Below, piece by piece: positions 26,369 to 35,068 of a stretch of 64,000 bases of DNA; positions within the stretch are counted from its first letter, which is position 1; each line of letters opens with the position of its first letter. Made by a program: the position numbers and the translations under genes. Origin of the DNA: Thermus filiformis (lineage in GTDB: Bacteria > Deinococcota > Deinococci > Deinococcales > Thermaceae); NCBI RefSeq assembly GCF_000771745.2, contig NZ_JPSL02000037.1, positions 218,585-282,584 of the forward strand, read 5' to 3'. The notes below the pieces were generated by a model, which saw only the letters and a list, made by a program, of their open reading frames with translations, was not told the origin of the DNA and did not search any database.

Positions 26369-26587
26369 CTAAAGCATTCCGGCGAGGAACCCCTCTTCCC
26401 GGATGCGCCGGATCAGGTCCATCACCGTGAGGCGGTGGGGGTCGTACTCCACCTCCACCTGGGCCGGGGCGGGGCTCTCCGCCCGGCTCACCCCCTCGAG
26501 GCCCTGCAGGACCTGGAGGATGCGGGCCATCCCCTCGGGGGTGGGGTGGCCCCGTATGCCGATTAAGACCCGGTTCATGCCCTTCAT
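26369..26587 (-). CDS. HMA-like small protein without CxxC
   Basis: This 72-residue protein has the ferredoxin-like pattern of heavy-metal-associated domains (MNRVLIGIRGHPTPEGMARILQVLQGLEGVSRAES...VEVEYDPHRLTVMDLIRRIREEGF). The metal-binding CxxC is replaced by GHPTPEG, so copper binding in the usual way is impossible. The ATG at 26587 has GGGGAG upstream, but that RBS and everything before it belong to the right end of an inserted IS605-type element. ATG 26578 is an alternative. It is followed at once by the helicase gene. Confidence 0.65.
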   Translation of the reverse strand: MKGMNRVLIGIRGHPTPEGMARILQVLQGLEGVSRAESPAPAQVEVEYDPHRLTVMDLIRRIREEGFLAGML

Positions 26588-26845
26588 TGTGACGACTCCC
26601 CGTTCTGAAGAACAGGGCTTCTCGGGGCTCACGGGGACAGATGTCGCTGTTCCCGCTCCCGAAGGCTCCGTCCGAGCCTGTGCCAGGTTGCTTCCTGAAG
26701 GGAACGCCGAAACGTTCTGTGCATCCTGGCTTGTGTGCTTGAACTTACCCGCGCAGATCGCCTACCAGCTTCTTCCGCTTTGTAGGCGAGGAGAGTGGTG
26801 CGCAGTCCAAGCACGCAAACAGGATACCACAAGAAGAGCGGGGAT
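26588..26845 (-). mobile_element. Deleted IS200/IS605 (TnpB-type) element
   Basis: Read on the minus strand, the right end CCCGAGAAGCCC, hairpin, GGGGAGTCGTCACA matches the right end of the TnpB element at 43215-44441. The segment before it (CTCGGACGGAGCCTTCGGGA) matches the 3' end of tnpB. Further in, CTCGCCTACAAAGCGG and AAGCTGGTAGGCG match tnpB around 44167-44200. TTGTGGTATC near 26830 matches the other element's left end at 43244. It is thus an internally deleted, non-autonomous relative of about 250 bp. Its right end abuts the start codon of the HMA-like gene. The outer left boundary is approximate. Confidence 0.75.
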
Positions 26846-26865
26846 TATAGCTCCCCCATACCCCC

Positions 26866-27288
26866 TCATTCTAAGACGCCCCGGTAGGAAGGGGCCTCCG
26901 AGCGGCGGCCCAGAAGCCGCACCGCCAGGACCAAAGGGCCCACCTGGAAGCCCTCGGCCCGGAGGGCCTCGGCCAGCTCCTCCCGCGCCGGGTCCAGGTG
27001 GAGGGCCACCTCGTAGACCCCCGCGTCGTACGCCGACTTGACCACCGCCCGCAAAAGGCCCGAAAGGGCCTCCGGGCTTCGCCCCTCTATGCGGCCGATG
27101 AGGACCGTGGCCCGGTCCCCCTGCCACAGGGCCTGGGCCAGGGCGAAGCCCTGGGGGGCCTCCTCCTCCGCCAGGAAGGAGTGGTGGGTGCGGGCAAAGA
27201 ACCGCACCTGGGCCAGGCTCAGGGGCCGGTCCCCGGCCAGGGCGTTGAGGAGGGGAAGGTCCTCCTCCTGGATGGGTCGGAAGCGCAT
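26866..27288 (-). CDS. DUF1999 GNAT-like acetyltransferase-fold protein
   Basis: This 140-residue protein has a GNAT-type fold pattern (MRFRPIQEEDLPLLNALAG...HSFLAEEEAPQGFALAQALWQG...LLRAVVKSAYDAGVYEVALHLDP...EALRAEGF). It closely resembles a Thermus family annotated DUF1999 with solved structures. The usual acetyl-CoA pyrophosphate loop (Q/RxxGxG/A) is not evident, so catalysis is uncertain. The ATG at 27288 lies 6 nt after TATACT (27300-27295), giving a leaderless mRNA. The longer upstream frame is ignored. Confidence 0.75.
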   Translation of the reverse strand: MRFRPIQEEDLPLLNALAGDRPLSLAQVRFFARTHHSFLAEEEAPQGFALAQALWQGDRATVLIGRIEGRSPEALSGLLRAVVKSAYDAGVYEVALHLDPAREELAEALRAEGFQVGPLVLAVRLLGRRSEAPSYRGVLE

Positions 27289-27294
27289 GGGCTC

Positions 27295-27300
27295 AGTATA
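27295..27300 (-). promoter_or_regulatory. -10 of the DUF1999 gene
   Basis: TATACT on the minus strand lies 6 nt before the ATG at 27288, just outside the 3' end of the vWA gene. Leaderless arrangement; the -35 is poor. Confidence 0.5.
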
Positions 27301-27302
27301 TC

Positions 27303-28625
27303 TTAGGCCCCCTTCCGCCTCGCCCAAAGGAGGGCCTCGAGGAGGAGGGCCAAAAGGGCCAGGAGGAGGAACCCCACCCGGCTTCCCCCCGCCCGGGGGA
27401 GGAAGCTCTCCTTGGGGGTGGGCAGGAGGGTCTCCTCGGGAAGGAGGAGGCCGCTTTTCACCTCCCGGTAAGGCCGGAGGAAGTTGTAGACCAGGGCGGG
27501 GAAGTAGGGCCGGTCCTTCAGGAAGTCCAAAGGCGGAAGGTAAAGGCTTTCCCCGAGTGCGTAGAGGAGGCCCCGCCCCCCTTCGTCCTCCGCCACCTTT
27601 TCCCAGCCCTTAGGGGGCGGGAGGACGGGCAGGCGCTCCCCCAAAAGGGGGAGGTCCTCCAGGGCCGGGTGGGGCCTCAGGGCCAGGACCCGCCCCTCCC
27701 CCAGGCCCCGGGGGGCGAAGAAGAGGGTGGGCCGCCTTGGGGGGGCTTCAGGAATCCCGATCTCCATCCCCACCTCGTCCCCGGGCAGGGCGTCCAGGAG
27801 CCGGAGGAGCCGGACCAGGGCCGGGTGGCCTGGGGCCCACACCCCCACCCGCCGCCAGGCGAACCCCGCCCGGTCGTCCAGGGCCAGGGCGTCTTTGCCC
27901 AGGAGCCGGGCCTGGAAGACGGGGGTGGGAAGCTCCAGGCCCCGGTACCCCCGGGCGGGAACCTCCAGGGTGTAGGTCCTTCCCCCGGCCTCGAGGCGGG
28001 CGGTGAGGGGCCGGGGGGCGCTGTTTCCCAGGGCCAAAAAGCCCGGGGCCACCCGGACGATGCCCAGGTTCTCCCGGGGGCTTCCCACCCCTAAATACCC
28101 GTTTAGACCCGGAGGGGGCGGCGCGTCCGAGACCAGGACCACCGCGCCGTGGGGGAGGAGGCTTCGCGCCAAGGCCAAGGCGGCCTCCAGGTCCGCGCCC
28201 TCATTTCCCGCCTCGAGGCCCATCAGGGCGGGGACGAGCCGCACCCCCGCCCCCTGGCCCAGGAGGCTGGGGGTGGCCCCCGCCCGGACCAGGACCGCCT
28301 CGGGGGCCCGCTCCAGGAGGCTTCGGGCCCGCTCCTTGGCCAGGTCCAGCCGGGTCCTTCCCCCCTCGTCCGCGGCCATGGAGGCCGAGGCGTCCACCAC
28401 CAGGGCCAGGGGGGGCGGGAGGAGGGGCGGGTCCTCCAGGGCCAGGACCAGGGCCCCCCCCGCCAGGAGGAGGAGGAAGAGCCTGAGGTCAGTCCGGGGC
28501 CTCCTTCTTCCCCGCCCCAGCCCCTTCCGCCAGAGCCACACCCCCGCCCAGGGCCTTTGGGGAAGGGCCCGGGCCCGGTAGAGGAGGTAGGTCAGGAGGA
28601 GGACCAGGGGGAGGAGCCAGAGCAT
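27303..28625 (-). CDS. Membrane-anchored vWA-domain protein (BatA-like)
   Basis: This 440-residue protein has a first helix (MLWLLPLVLLLTYLLYRA), a second at about residues 48-63 (LFLLLLAGGALVLALED), a von Willebrand A domain starting ALVVDASASMAADEG near residue 74 (MIDAS DxSxS), and a C-terminal helix (VGFLLLALLALLLEALLWARRKG). This matches BatA/aerotolerance-type proteins that work with MoxR ATPases, though none is adjacent. The ATG at 28625 lies 6 nt from a -10 shared with divergent tsaD. Confidence 0.75.
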   Translation of the reverse strand: MLWLLPLVLLLTYLLYRARALPQRPWAGVWLWRKGLGRGRRRPRTDLRLFLLLLAGGALVLALEDPPLLPPPLALVVDASASMAADEGGRTRLDLAKERARSLLERAPEAVLVRAGATPSLLGQGAGVRLVPALMGLEAGNEGADLEAALALARSLLPHGAVVLVSDAPPPPGLNGYLGVGSPRENLGIVRVAPGFLALGNSAPRPLTARLEAGGRTYTLEVPARGYRGLELPTPVFQARLLGKDALALDDRAGFAWRRVGVWAPGHPALVRLLRLLDALPGDEVGMEIGIPEAPPRRPTLFFAPRGLGEGRVLALRPHPALEDLPLLGERLPVLPPPKGWEKVAEDEGGRGLLYALGESLYLPPLDFLKDRPYFPALVYNFLRPYREVKSGLLLPEETLLPTPKESFLPRAGGSRVGFLLLALLALLLEALLWARRKGA

Positions 28626-28630
28626 ACCTG

Positions 28631-28637
28631 TAGACTA
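28631..28637. promoter_or_regulatory. Single -10 serving divergent vWA and tsaD genes
   Basis: TAGACTA reads TAGACT on the plus strand (28631-28636), exactly 6 nt before the tsaD GTG at 28643. It reads TAGTCT on the minus strand (28637-28632), exactly 6 nt before the vWA ATG at 28625. The two predicted starts are 18 bp apart and only 17 bp separate the genes. Confidence 0.7.
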
Positions 28638-28642
28638 AGGGG

Positions 28643-29635
28643 GTGTGGGTCCTGGGCATAGACACCTCCTGCGACGACACCGGGGTGGGCCTGGTGAAGG
28701 ACGGCCAGGTGGTGGTCAACCTGATCCGCTCCCAGGTGGCCCTCCACCAGGCCTACGGGGGGGTGGTGCCGGAGCTGGCCAGCCGGGAGCACCTTAAGGC
28801 CATCCGTCCCCTCGCGGAGCGGGCCCTGGCCGAGGCGGGCCTCTCTCCCGCCGGGCTGGACCTGGTGGCCGCCACCCGGGGGCCCGGCCTGATCGGGGCC
28901 CTCCTGGTGGGCTTCACCTTCGCCAAGGGCCTGGCCTTCGCCCTGGACCGGCCCTTCCTGGGCATCCACCACCTCGAGGCCCACATCGTGGCCGCCTGGC
29001 CCGAGGGCCTGGACCCGCCCTTTTTGGCCCTGGTGGCCTCCGGGGGGCACACCCACCTCTTTGAGGTCCTGGACCTGGGCCGCTACCGCCTCCTGGGGGC
29101 CACCCTGGACGACGCGGCGGGGGAGGCCTTTGACAAGGTGGCCCGGCTTCTGGGCCTGGGCTTTCCCGGGGGGCCGGAGATTGAGCGCCTGGCCGAAGAG
29201 GCGGAGGAGGAGGCCCCCTTCGCCGTCCCCTTGCGGGGGCAGAAGGGGCTGGACTTCAGCTTCTCCGGCCTCAAGACCCGGGCGGTCCAGCTCCTGGAGA
29301 AGGGGTATTCCAAGCCGGCCATCGCCCGGGGCTTCCAGAAGGCGGCGGTGGCCCACCTCCAGGAGGTGCTCCTGGAGGCGGTGCGGCGGACGGGGCACCG
29401 GACCCTCCTGGTGGCGGGGGGGGTGGCGGCGAACCGGGCCCTCCGGGCTGGCCTCGAGGGGGCGGGCCTCCGGGTCTACTTCCCCCCCAAGGGCCTTTCC
29501 CAGGACAACGGGGCCATGGTGGCCCTGGCCGCCTACCGGCGCTTCCTTAAGGGGGAGCCCCCCCATCCTCTCAGCCTGGACGCCCGGGCCTACTGGCCCT
29601 TAGAAGAGGTTTCTCATCTTGCGGGCGTAGAATAG
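28643..29635 (+). CDS. tsaD: tRNA threonylcarbamoyladenosine transferase subunit TsaD
   Basis: This 330-residue ASKHA-fold enzyme transfers threonylcarbamoyl to A37 of ANN-decoding tRNAs. It shows VLGIDTSCDDTGVG at the N-terminus, HHLEAHIVAAW near residue 110 (metal His pair HxxxH), VASGGHTHLFEV near 132, and VAGGVAANRALR near 259 plus QDNGAMVALAA near 289 for nucleotide and metal binding. It starts at GTG 28643 as a leaderless mRNA. SecA follows 9 nt after the stop. Confidence 0.95.
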   Translation: MWVLGIDTSCDDTGVGLVKDGQVVVNLIRSQVALHQAYGGVVPELASREHLKAIRPLAERALAEAGLSPAGLDLVAATRGPGLIGALLVGFTFAKGLAFALDRPFLGIHHLEAHIVAAWPEGLDPPFLALVASGGHTHLFEVLDLGRYRLLGATLDDAAGEAFDKVARLLGLGFPGGPEIERLAEEAEEEAPFAVPLRGQKGLDFSFSGLKTRAVQLLEKGYSKPAIARGFQKAAVAHLQEVLLEAVRRTGHRTLLVAGGVAANRALRAGLEGAGLRVYFPPKGLSQDNGAMVALAAYRRFLKGEPPHPLSLDARAYWPLEEVSHLAGVE

Positions 29636-29644
29636 GAAAGAGCT

Positions 29645-32600
29645 ATGCTGGGACTACTCAAGCGGATCTTTGACAACAACGAGCGGGAGATCGCCCGCTA
29701 CTACAAGCAGGTGGTGGAGCCCACCAACCGGCTCGAGAGGGAGGTGGAGAAGCTTCCCGACCTCGCCGCCGCCTACGCCGAGCTTAGGGAGAAGCACCAG
29801 AAGGGGGCTCCTTTGGACGAGCTCCTCCCCATGGCCTTTGCCCTGACCCGGGAGTCGGCCAAGCGCTTCCTGGGCCTGCGCCACTACGACGTCCAGCTCA
29901 TCGGCGGGGCGGTCCTCCACGAGGGCAAGATCGCCGAGATGAAGACCGGGGAGGGGAAGACCCTGGTGGCCACCCTGGCCGTGGCCCTGAACGCCCTCAC
30001 CGGCAAAGGCGTTCACGTGGTCACGGTGAACGACTACCTGGCCCGGCGCGACGCGGAGTGGATGGGGCCGGTCTACCGGGGCCTGGGCCTTTCCGTGGGG
30101 GTGATCCAGCACGCCTCCACCCCCGAGGAGCGCCGCAAAGCCTACCTCGCCGACGTCACCTACGTCACCAACGCCGAGCTCGGCTTTGACTACCTCCGGG
30201 ACAACATGGCCATCAGCCCCGACCAGCTGGTCCTCCGCCACGACACCCCCCTCTACTACGCCATCATTGACGAGGTGGACTCCATCCTCATAGACGAGGC
30301 CCGCACCCCCCTCATCATCTCCGGCCCCGCGGAGAAGGCCACCGACCTCTACTACAAGATGGCCGAGCTGGCCAAGAAGCTGGAGAGGGGTCTTCCCGCC
30401 GAGCCCGGGGTGCGCAAGGAGCCCACGGGGGACTACACCATTGAGGAGAAGAACCGCTCCGTCCACCTCACCCTCCAGGGCATCGCCAAGGCGGAGAAGC
30501 TCCTCGGCATCCAGGGCCTCTTCAGCCCGGAGAACATGGAGCTCGCCCACATGCTCATCCAGGCCATCCGGGCCAAGGAGCTCTACCACCGGGACCGGGA
30601 CTACATCGTCCAGGACGGGCAGGTCATCATCGTGGACGAGTTCACCGGCCGCCTCATGCCGGGCCGCCGCTACGGGGAGGGCCTCCACCAGGCCATAGAG
30701 GCCAAGGAGGGGGTCAGGATTGAGCGGGAGAACCAGACCCTGGCCACCATCACCTACCAGAACTTCTTCCGCCTCTACGAGAAGCGGGCCGGGATGACCG
30801 GCACCGCCAAGACGGAGGAGAAGGAGTTCCAGGAGATCTACGGGATGGACGTGGTGGTCGTCCCCACCAACCGCCCCATGATCCGCAAGGACTTCCCCGA
30901 CGTGGTCTACCGCACGGAGCAGGGGAAGTTCTTCGCGGTGGTGGAGGAGATCGCGGAGAAGTACGAGCGGGGCCAGCCCGTCTTGGTGGGGACGATCTCC
31001 ATTGAGAAGTCGGAGCGGCTTTCCGCCATGCTCTCCAAGCCTGCCCTCTACCTGCCCCGCCTCGAGATGCGGGCTCAGCTCTTCCAAAAGGCCGCGGCCA
31101 AGCAGAAGGGGGAGGAGTGGGAGCGGCTTTTCAAGCTCCTGGAGCGTCCGGGCCAGCTCAAGGACGAGGACTTAGCCCCCTTTGAGGCCCTCATCCCCGC
31201 CAAGGGGGCCCTCCGCACCCACTGGGAGGGGCTGAAGCGGGCGGTCCACACCCTGGCCGTCCTCCGCCAGGGCATCCCCCACCAGGTCCTCAACGCCAAG
31301 CACCACGCCAAGGAGGCGGAGATCGTGGCCCAGGCGGGCCGTTCCAAGACGGTCACCATCGCCACCAACATGGCGGGCCGGGGGACGGACATCAAGCTGG
31401 GCGGCAACCCCGAGTACCTGGCGGCCGCCCTCCTGGAGAAGGAGGGGTTTGACCGGTACGAGTGGAAGGTGGAGCTCTTCGTCAAGAAGCTGATCCAGGG
31501 CCAGGAGGAGGAGGCCCGGAAGCTCGCGGCCGAGCTGGGGGTGCGGGAGGAGCTCGTCCAGCGGATCGTCCAGATCCGGGAGGAGTGCAAGGCGGACGAG
31601 GAGCGGGTGCGGGCCCTGGGGGGGCTTTTCATCATCGGCACCGAGCGGCACGAGTCCCGCCGCATAGACAACCAGCTCCGGGGCCGCGCGGGCCGGCAGG
31701 GGGACCCGGGGGGGAGCCGGTTCTACGTCTCCTTTGACGACGACCTGATGCGCCTCTTCGCCTCCGACCGGGTCATCGCCATGCTGGACCGGATGGGGTT
31801 TGACGACTCCGAGCCCATAGAGCACCCCATGGTCTCCCGGTCCATAGAGCGGGCGCAAAAGCGGGTGGAGGACCGGAACTTCGCCATAAGGAAGCAGCTC
31901 CTCCAGTTTGACGACGTCATGGCCCGCCAGCGGGAGGTCATCTACGCCCAGCGCCGCCTCATCCTCCTGGGCAAGGACGAGGAGGTGAAGGAGGCGGCCT
32001 TGGGCATGGTGGAGGAGGCGGTGGCCTCCGTGGCGGAGAACCACCTGAACCCCCAGGTCCACCCCGAGGACTGGGACCTCGAGGCCCTCAAGACCCAGCT
32101 TTTGGACCTGGCGCCTCAGCTGCAGGACTTCCCCTTTGAGGAGCTGAGGAGGAAGAAGCCGGAGGAGGGGGTGGAGGCCCTGGTGGAGGCCGCCTTCCGG
32201 GCCTACGAGGCCCGCGAGGCCGAGCTCTCCCCGCCCCTCATGCGGGCGGTGGAGCGGTTCGTCATCCTCCAGGTGGTGGACAACGCCTGGAAGGAGCACC
32301 TCCACAACCTGGACGTCCTCCGCCAGGGGATCTTCCTCCGCGGCTACGGCCAGAAGGACCCCTTCCAGGAGTACAAGTTTGAGGCCACCCGGCTCTTCAA
32401 CGAGATGGTGGCCTTCATCCGGTCCGAGGTGGCCAAGTTCCTCTTCCGGCTCAAGGTGGAGGTGGAGCCGGTCCGCCCCGCCTCCCCCCTTCCCCAGACG
32501 CCCCAGGAGGCCCCCTACCTGTCCGTCCCCGAGCCCGAGACCCCCTTCGGCCTGGCCAAGAAGCCCGCTCCCTCTCCCCAGGCCCAGGGCCTTTCCCGGG

Positions 32601-32647
32601 CGGAGCGGCGGCGGCTGATGCGGCAGGAAAAGAAGAAGAAAAAGTAG
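29645..32647 (+). CDS. secA: Preprotein translocase ATPase SecA
   Basis: This 1000-residue motor drives secretion through SecYEG. Helicase-like motifs are clear: [13 protein letters not shown] (Walker A, near residue 100), [21 protein letters not shown] (Walker B, near 208), [15 protein letters not shown], and [20 protein letters not shown] with [23 protein letters not shown] in NBD2. The C-terminus ends in a proline-rich linker and a basic tail ([13 protein letters not shown]) and lacks the zinc-binding CxCxxxxxCH motif. A TAGAAT box lies 11 nt before the ATG. A strong hairpin follows the stop. Confidence 0.97.
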   Translation: MLGLLKRIFDNNEREIARYYKQVVEPTNRLEREVEKLPDLAAAYAELREKHQKGAPLDELLPMAFALTRESAKRFLGLRHYDVQLIGGAVLHEGKIAEMKTGEGKTLVATLAVALNALTGKGVHVVTVNDYLARRDAEWMGPVYRGLGLSVGVIQHASTPEERRKAYLADVTYVTNAELGFDYLRDNMAISPDQLVLRHDTPLYYAIIDEVDSILIDEARTPLIISGPAEKATDLYYKMAELAKKLERGLPAEPGVRKEPTGDYTIEEKNRSVHLTLQGIAKAEKLLGIQGLFSPENMELAHMLIQAIRAKELYHRDRDYIVQDGQVIIVDEFTGRLMPGRRYGEGLHQAIEAKEGVRIERENQTLATITYQNFFRLYEKRAGMTGTAKTEEKEFQEIYGMDVVVVPTNRPMIRKDFPDVVYRTEQGKFFAVVEEIAEKYERGQPVLVGTISIEKSERLSAMLSKPALYLPRLEMRAQLFQKAAAKQKGEEWERLFKLLERPGQLKDEDLAPFEALIPAKGALRTHWEGLKRAVHTLAVLRQGIPHQVLNAKHHAKEAEIVAQAGRSKTVTIATNMAGRGTDIKLGGNPEYLAAALLEKEGFDRYEWKVELFVKKLIQGQEEEARKLAAELGVREELVQRIVQIREECKADEERVRALGGLFIIGTERHESRRIDNQLRGRAGRQGDPGGSRFYVSFDDDLMRLFASDRVIAMLDRMGFDDSEPIEHPMVSRSIERAQKRVEDRNFAIRKQLLQFDDVMARQREVIYAQRRLILLGKDEEVKEAALGMVEEAVASVAENHLNPQVHPEDWDLEALKTQLLDLAPQLQDFPFEELRRKKPEEGVEALVEAAFRAYEAREAELSPPLMRAVERFVILQVVDNAWKEHLHNLDVLRQGIFLRGYGQKDPFQEYKFEATRLFNEMVAFIRSEVAKFLFRLKVEVEPVRPASPLPQTPQEAPYLSVPEPETPFGLAKKPAPSPQAQGLSRAERRRLMRQEKKKKK

Positions 32648-32699
32648 CGGCGCCCTTCCCCCTACCCGCCCGCTTCCTGGGCCTGGGGAAGGCGCCGCT
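32646..32699 (+). terminator. Long hairpin after secA
   Basis: AGCGGCGCCCTTCCCC and GGGGAAGGCGCCGCT pair over about 15 bp (one bulge) with a 23-nt loop, starting in the secA stop codon. There is no T tract, but the position suggests transcript termination or 3' end stabilisation. Confidence 0.5.
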
Positions 32700-32701
32700 A
32701 A

Positions 32702-32784
32702 AGCCCCCGTCCCGCCTTTAGGCGAGGACGGGGTAGCTTTCCTGGGCCCCCAGCTTGGCGTAAGCCAAGCTAGGGTGGGATCAG
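32702..32784 (-). repeat. Two-hairpin intergenic repeat, copy 2
   Basis: On the minus strand: CCCACCCTAGCTTGGC, loop, GCCAAGCTGGGGG (hairpin A), linker GGGCCCAGG, then CCCCGTCCTCGCC, TAAA, GGCGGGACGGGG (hairpin B). Stem sequences differ from copy 1 but pair equally well. It lies between convergent secA and yebC. Confidence 0.75.
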
Positions 32785-33515
32785 GCCTCCACCGCCACCG
32801 AGGCGGGGTCCAGGTTGGTGTAGACGTTCTGCACGTCGTCCAGGTCCTCCAGGGCCTCCACCAGGCGCATGACCTTGGCCGCCTCCTCGGGGGAGAGGCT
32901 GACCACGTTCTGGGGGTGCTGGGCCACCTCCACGCTCAGGGGCGGGATGCCCCGGGCCTTGAAGGCCTCCCCGATGCGGTAGGCCTCGCTGGGCTCGGTG
33001 TAGACGGTGAGGGTCTCCCCCTCCTCCTCCAGGTCCAAGGCCCCCAGCTCGATGGCCAGCTCCTGGGCCTCGAGGGAGTTGGGGACCACCAGGATGCCCT
33101 TCCGCTCAAACTGCCAGGCCACGCTCCCCGAGGCCCCCAGGGAGCCCCCGTGCTTGGAGAAGACGTGGCGTACCTCGCCCGCCGTCCGGTTCCGGTTGTC
33201 CGTGAGGGCGTAGACCAAAACGGCCACCCCGCCGGGGGCGTACCCCTCGTAGACCACCTCCTCGTACTGCTCGCCGCCCTCCCCGCCCCCCTGGAGCTTC
33301 TGCAGGAGGCGCTCGATGTTCTCCATGGGCACGTCGTCCGCCCGGGCGGCCTCTATGGCGTTCCTGAGCTGGACGTTGGCCTCGGGGTAAGGGCTCCCCC
33401 CGGCCCGGGCCGCGGCCTGGATGGCCCGGAGGTGCTTGCTGATGATCTTGCCCCGCTTTAGGTCGTTGGCGGCCTTTTTCCGCTTAATCTGGGCCCACTT
33501 GCTGTGACCGGCCAT
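32781..33515 (-). CDS. YebC/PmpR/TACO1-family protein
   Basis: This 244-residue protein starts with the family hallmark MAGHSKWAQIKRKKAANDLKRGK and continues with the three-domain YebC pattern (NIERLLQKLQGGGEGGEQYEEVVYEGYAPGG, then VRHVFSKHGGSLGASGSVAWQFERKG). Members have been described as transcription regulators, and more recently as translation factors that relieve stalling at proline runs. A TATAAT box lies 8 nt before the ATG, inside the 3' end of the antiporter gene, which overlaps by 32 bp. Confidence 0.92.
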   Translation of the reverse strand: MAGHSKWAQIKRKKAANDLKRGKIISKHLRAIQAAARAGGSPYPEANVQLRNAIEAARADDVPMENIERLLQKLQGGGEGGEQYEEVVYEGYAPGGVAVLVYALTDNRNRTAGEVRHVFSKHGGSLGASGSVAWQFERKGILVVPNSLEAQELAIELGALDLEEEGETLTVYTEPSEAYRIGEAFKARGIPPLSVEVAQHPQNVVSLSPEEAAKVMRLVEALEDLDDVQNVYTNLDPASVAVEA

Positions 33516-35028
33516 ACCTTCCCATTATAGCCTCCAAGGCCCGCTCCGCGAGCCGCTCCCCCGCCTCGGCGAAGGGGTGGAAGAGGAGGTCGGCCCCCGC
33601 GGCCTCCAGGACGGGGTCCTCCTCGAGGTGGAAGCTGGTGGCGGCGATCAGCCCCCGGTAGCCGCGCCGCCTCAGGCCCTGGACGGCCCTGAGCTTGGCC
33701 TCCAGGTCGGGCAGGGCCAGGATGACCCCCTTGAGGCCCTCCGTCCGGAGCTGTTCCCAGAGCTCCGGGTCCTCCGCGTCCCCGTAAAGGACCCGCCTGC
33801 CCTTGGCCCGGTGGCGCTCCAGCTTGGCCGGGTCGGCGTCCAGCCCCACGGGCCGAGCCCCCGCCCGCTCCAGGAACTTGTAGGCCGCCCCTCCCGTCCG
33901 GCCCATCCCCACGATCAGCCAGTCCGCCGCCCCCAGGCTTTTGGGCTCCTCGTCCGGGTGGCGCTCCTTCCGCTCCAGCCGGACCAGCCAGGGCTCGAGG
34001 CGGGCGTAAAGCCCGTGGCCCAGCCGGGCCAGGGGGGCGGAGAGGGCCATGGAGAGGGCCACCAGGAGGGCCAGGTTGGGGAGGAGCCCCTCCGGGATTG
34101 CCCCCCTTTGGGAGAGGCCCGCCGCCACGATGAGGGCGAACTCCGAGTAGTTGGTGAGGTAGAGGCTTCCCAAAAAGGCGGTGCGGGCCCGCAGGCCGAA
34201 GAGGAGGAAAAGGGCGAAGAAGAGCGCCCCTTTGGGCAGGAGCAGGAGGAGGCCCAGGCCGATGAGGGCGGGGGAGAGGCCCTCCAGGCCCTGCCTGAGC
34301 CCCACCTCCAGGAAGAAGGCCACCAAAAAGGCCTCCTTTATCCCCCAGAGGAGCTTGCCCAGCTCGCTCCCCCGCTCGTCGTCCGCCAGGAGGACCCCCA
34401 TGGCCAGCGCCCCGAGCTCCGGGGAAAGCCCCACGCTTCGGAAGGCCTCCGCCCCCAGGAAGGCCATGGCCAGACCGAAAAGGAGGAGGAGCTCCTCGTG
34501 GCCGCTTTTGCCCAGGAAGTAGCGCACCAGGGGCCTGAGGAGGGGGAGGAGGAGGAGGAGGAGGGCCCAGGGGCTCGGGGGCCGGTCCGTGAGGGAGAGG
34601 AGGCCCACCGCCACCAGGTCTTGCAGGACGAGGATCCCCACCGCCAGCCGCCCGTGGAAGGCCAGAAGCTCCCTCTTGTCCTCCAGGATCTTGACCACCA
34701 AGACGGTGCTGGAAAACCCCAGGGCCAGGGCCAAGGCGGGGGAAACCTGGAGGAAGAGGAGGGCCAGGCCAAAGAAGAAGAGGAGGTGGAGCCCCCCCAC
34801 GCCGTAGACCGCCCGGTCCAAAAGGGAGCGGACCCTCAGCTTGAGCCCCACGGTGTACAGGAGAAGGAGGACCCCGGTCTCGGCCACCTGGTGCAGGAAG
34901 GGGCTCGTCTTTACCCCTAGAAAGGACAGGCCGAACCCCGCCCCCAGATACCCCACCAGGGGGGGAAGCCCCAGCCTCTGGGCCAGGAAGCCCAGAAAAA
35001 ACGCGGAGAAGACCCAGACCGCCTCCAT
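33484..35028 (-). CDS. Kef-type cation:proton antiporter with RCK_N domain
   Basis: This 514-residue protein has about a dozen membrane helices (residues 1-340) of the CPA2 monovalent cation:proton antiporter family. It ends with a soluble Rossmann TrkA-N domain starting WLIVGMGRTGGAAYKFLERAGARPVGLDADP near residue 377. That nucleotide-binding domain gates transport in KefB/C-type proteins. The leaderless start at 35028 is supported by a good promoter. The 3' end overlaps yebC by 32 bp. Confidence 0.88.
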   Translation of the reverse strand: MEAVWVFSAFFLGFLAQRLGLPPLVGYLGAGFGLSFLGVKTSPFLHQVAETGVLLLLYTVGLKLRVRSLLDRAVYGVGGLHLLFFFGLALLFLQVSPALALALGFSSTVLVVKILEDKRELLAFHGRLAVGILVLQDLVAVGLLSLTDRPPSPWALLLLLLPLLRPLVRYFLGKSGHEELLLLFGLAMAFLGAEAFRSVGLSPELGALAMGVLLADDERGSELGKLLWGIKEAFLVAFFLEVGLRQGLEGLSPALIGLGLLLLLPKGALFFALFLLFGLRARTAFLGSLYLTNYSEFALIVAAGLSQRGAIPEGLLPNLALLVALSMALSAPLARLGHGLYARLEPWLVRLERKERHPDEEPKSLGAADWLIVGMGRTGGAAYKFLERAGARPVGLDADPAKLERHRAKGRRVLYGDAEDPELWEQLRTEGLKGVILALPDLEAKLRAVQGLRRRGYRGLIAATSFHLEEDPVLEAAGADLLFHPFAEAGERLAERALEAIMGRYGRSQQVGPD

Positions 35029-35035
35029 TAGGAGG

Positions 35036-35065
35036 AGTCTACGGGAAGGCGGCCCTCTCCGTCAA
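35036..35065 (-). promoter_or_regulatory. Promoter of the antiporter gene
   Basis: TTGACG (35065-35060), 18 nt and TAGACT (35041-35036) lie 7 nt before the ATG at 35028 on the minus strand, just past the dsbA-like gene. Leaderless. Confidence 0.7.
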
Positions 35066-35068
35066 AGC

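Noticed and set aside
26629..26832. Small open frame on the minus strand
   Set aside because: It runs through the remnant of tnpB in a scrambled frame and only reflects the decayed element.
29654..31087. Long open frame antisense to secA, and similar frames opposite dnaG, sdhA, metG and ftsK
   Set aside because: These are by-products of high GC at third codon positions. They are low-complexity, lack known domains and lie opposite unmistakable genes.
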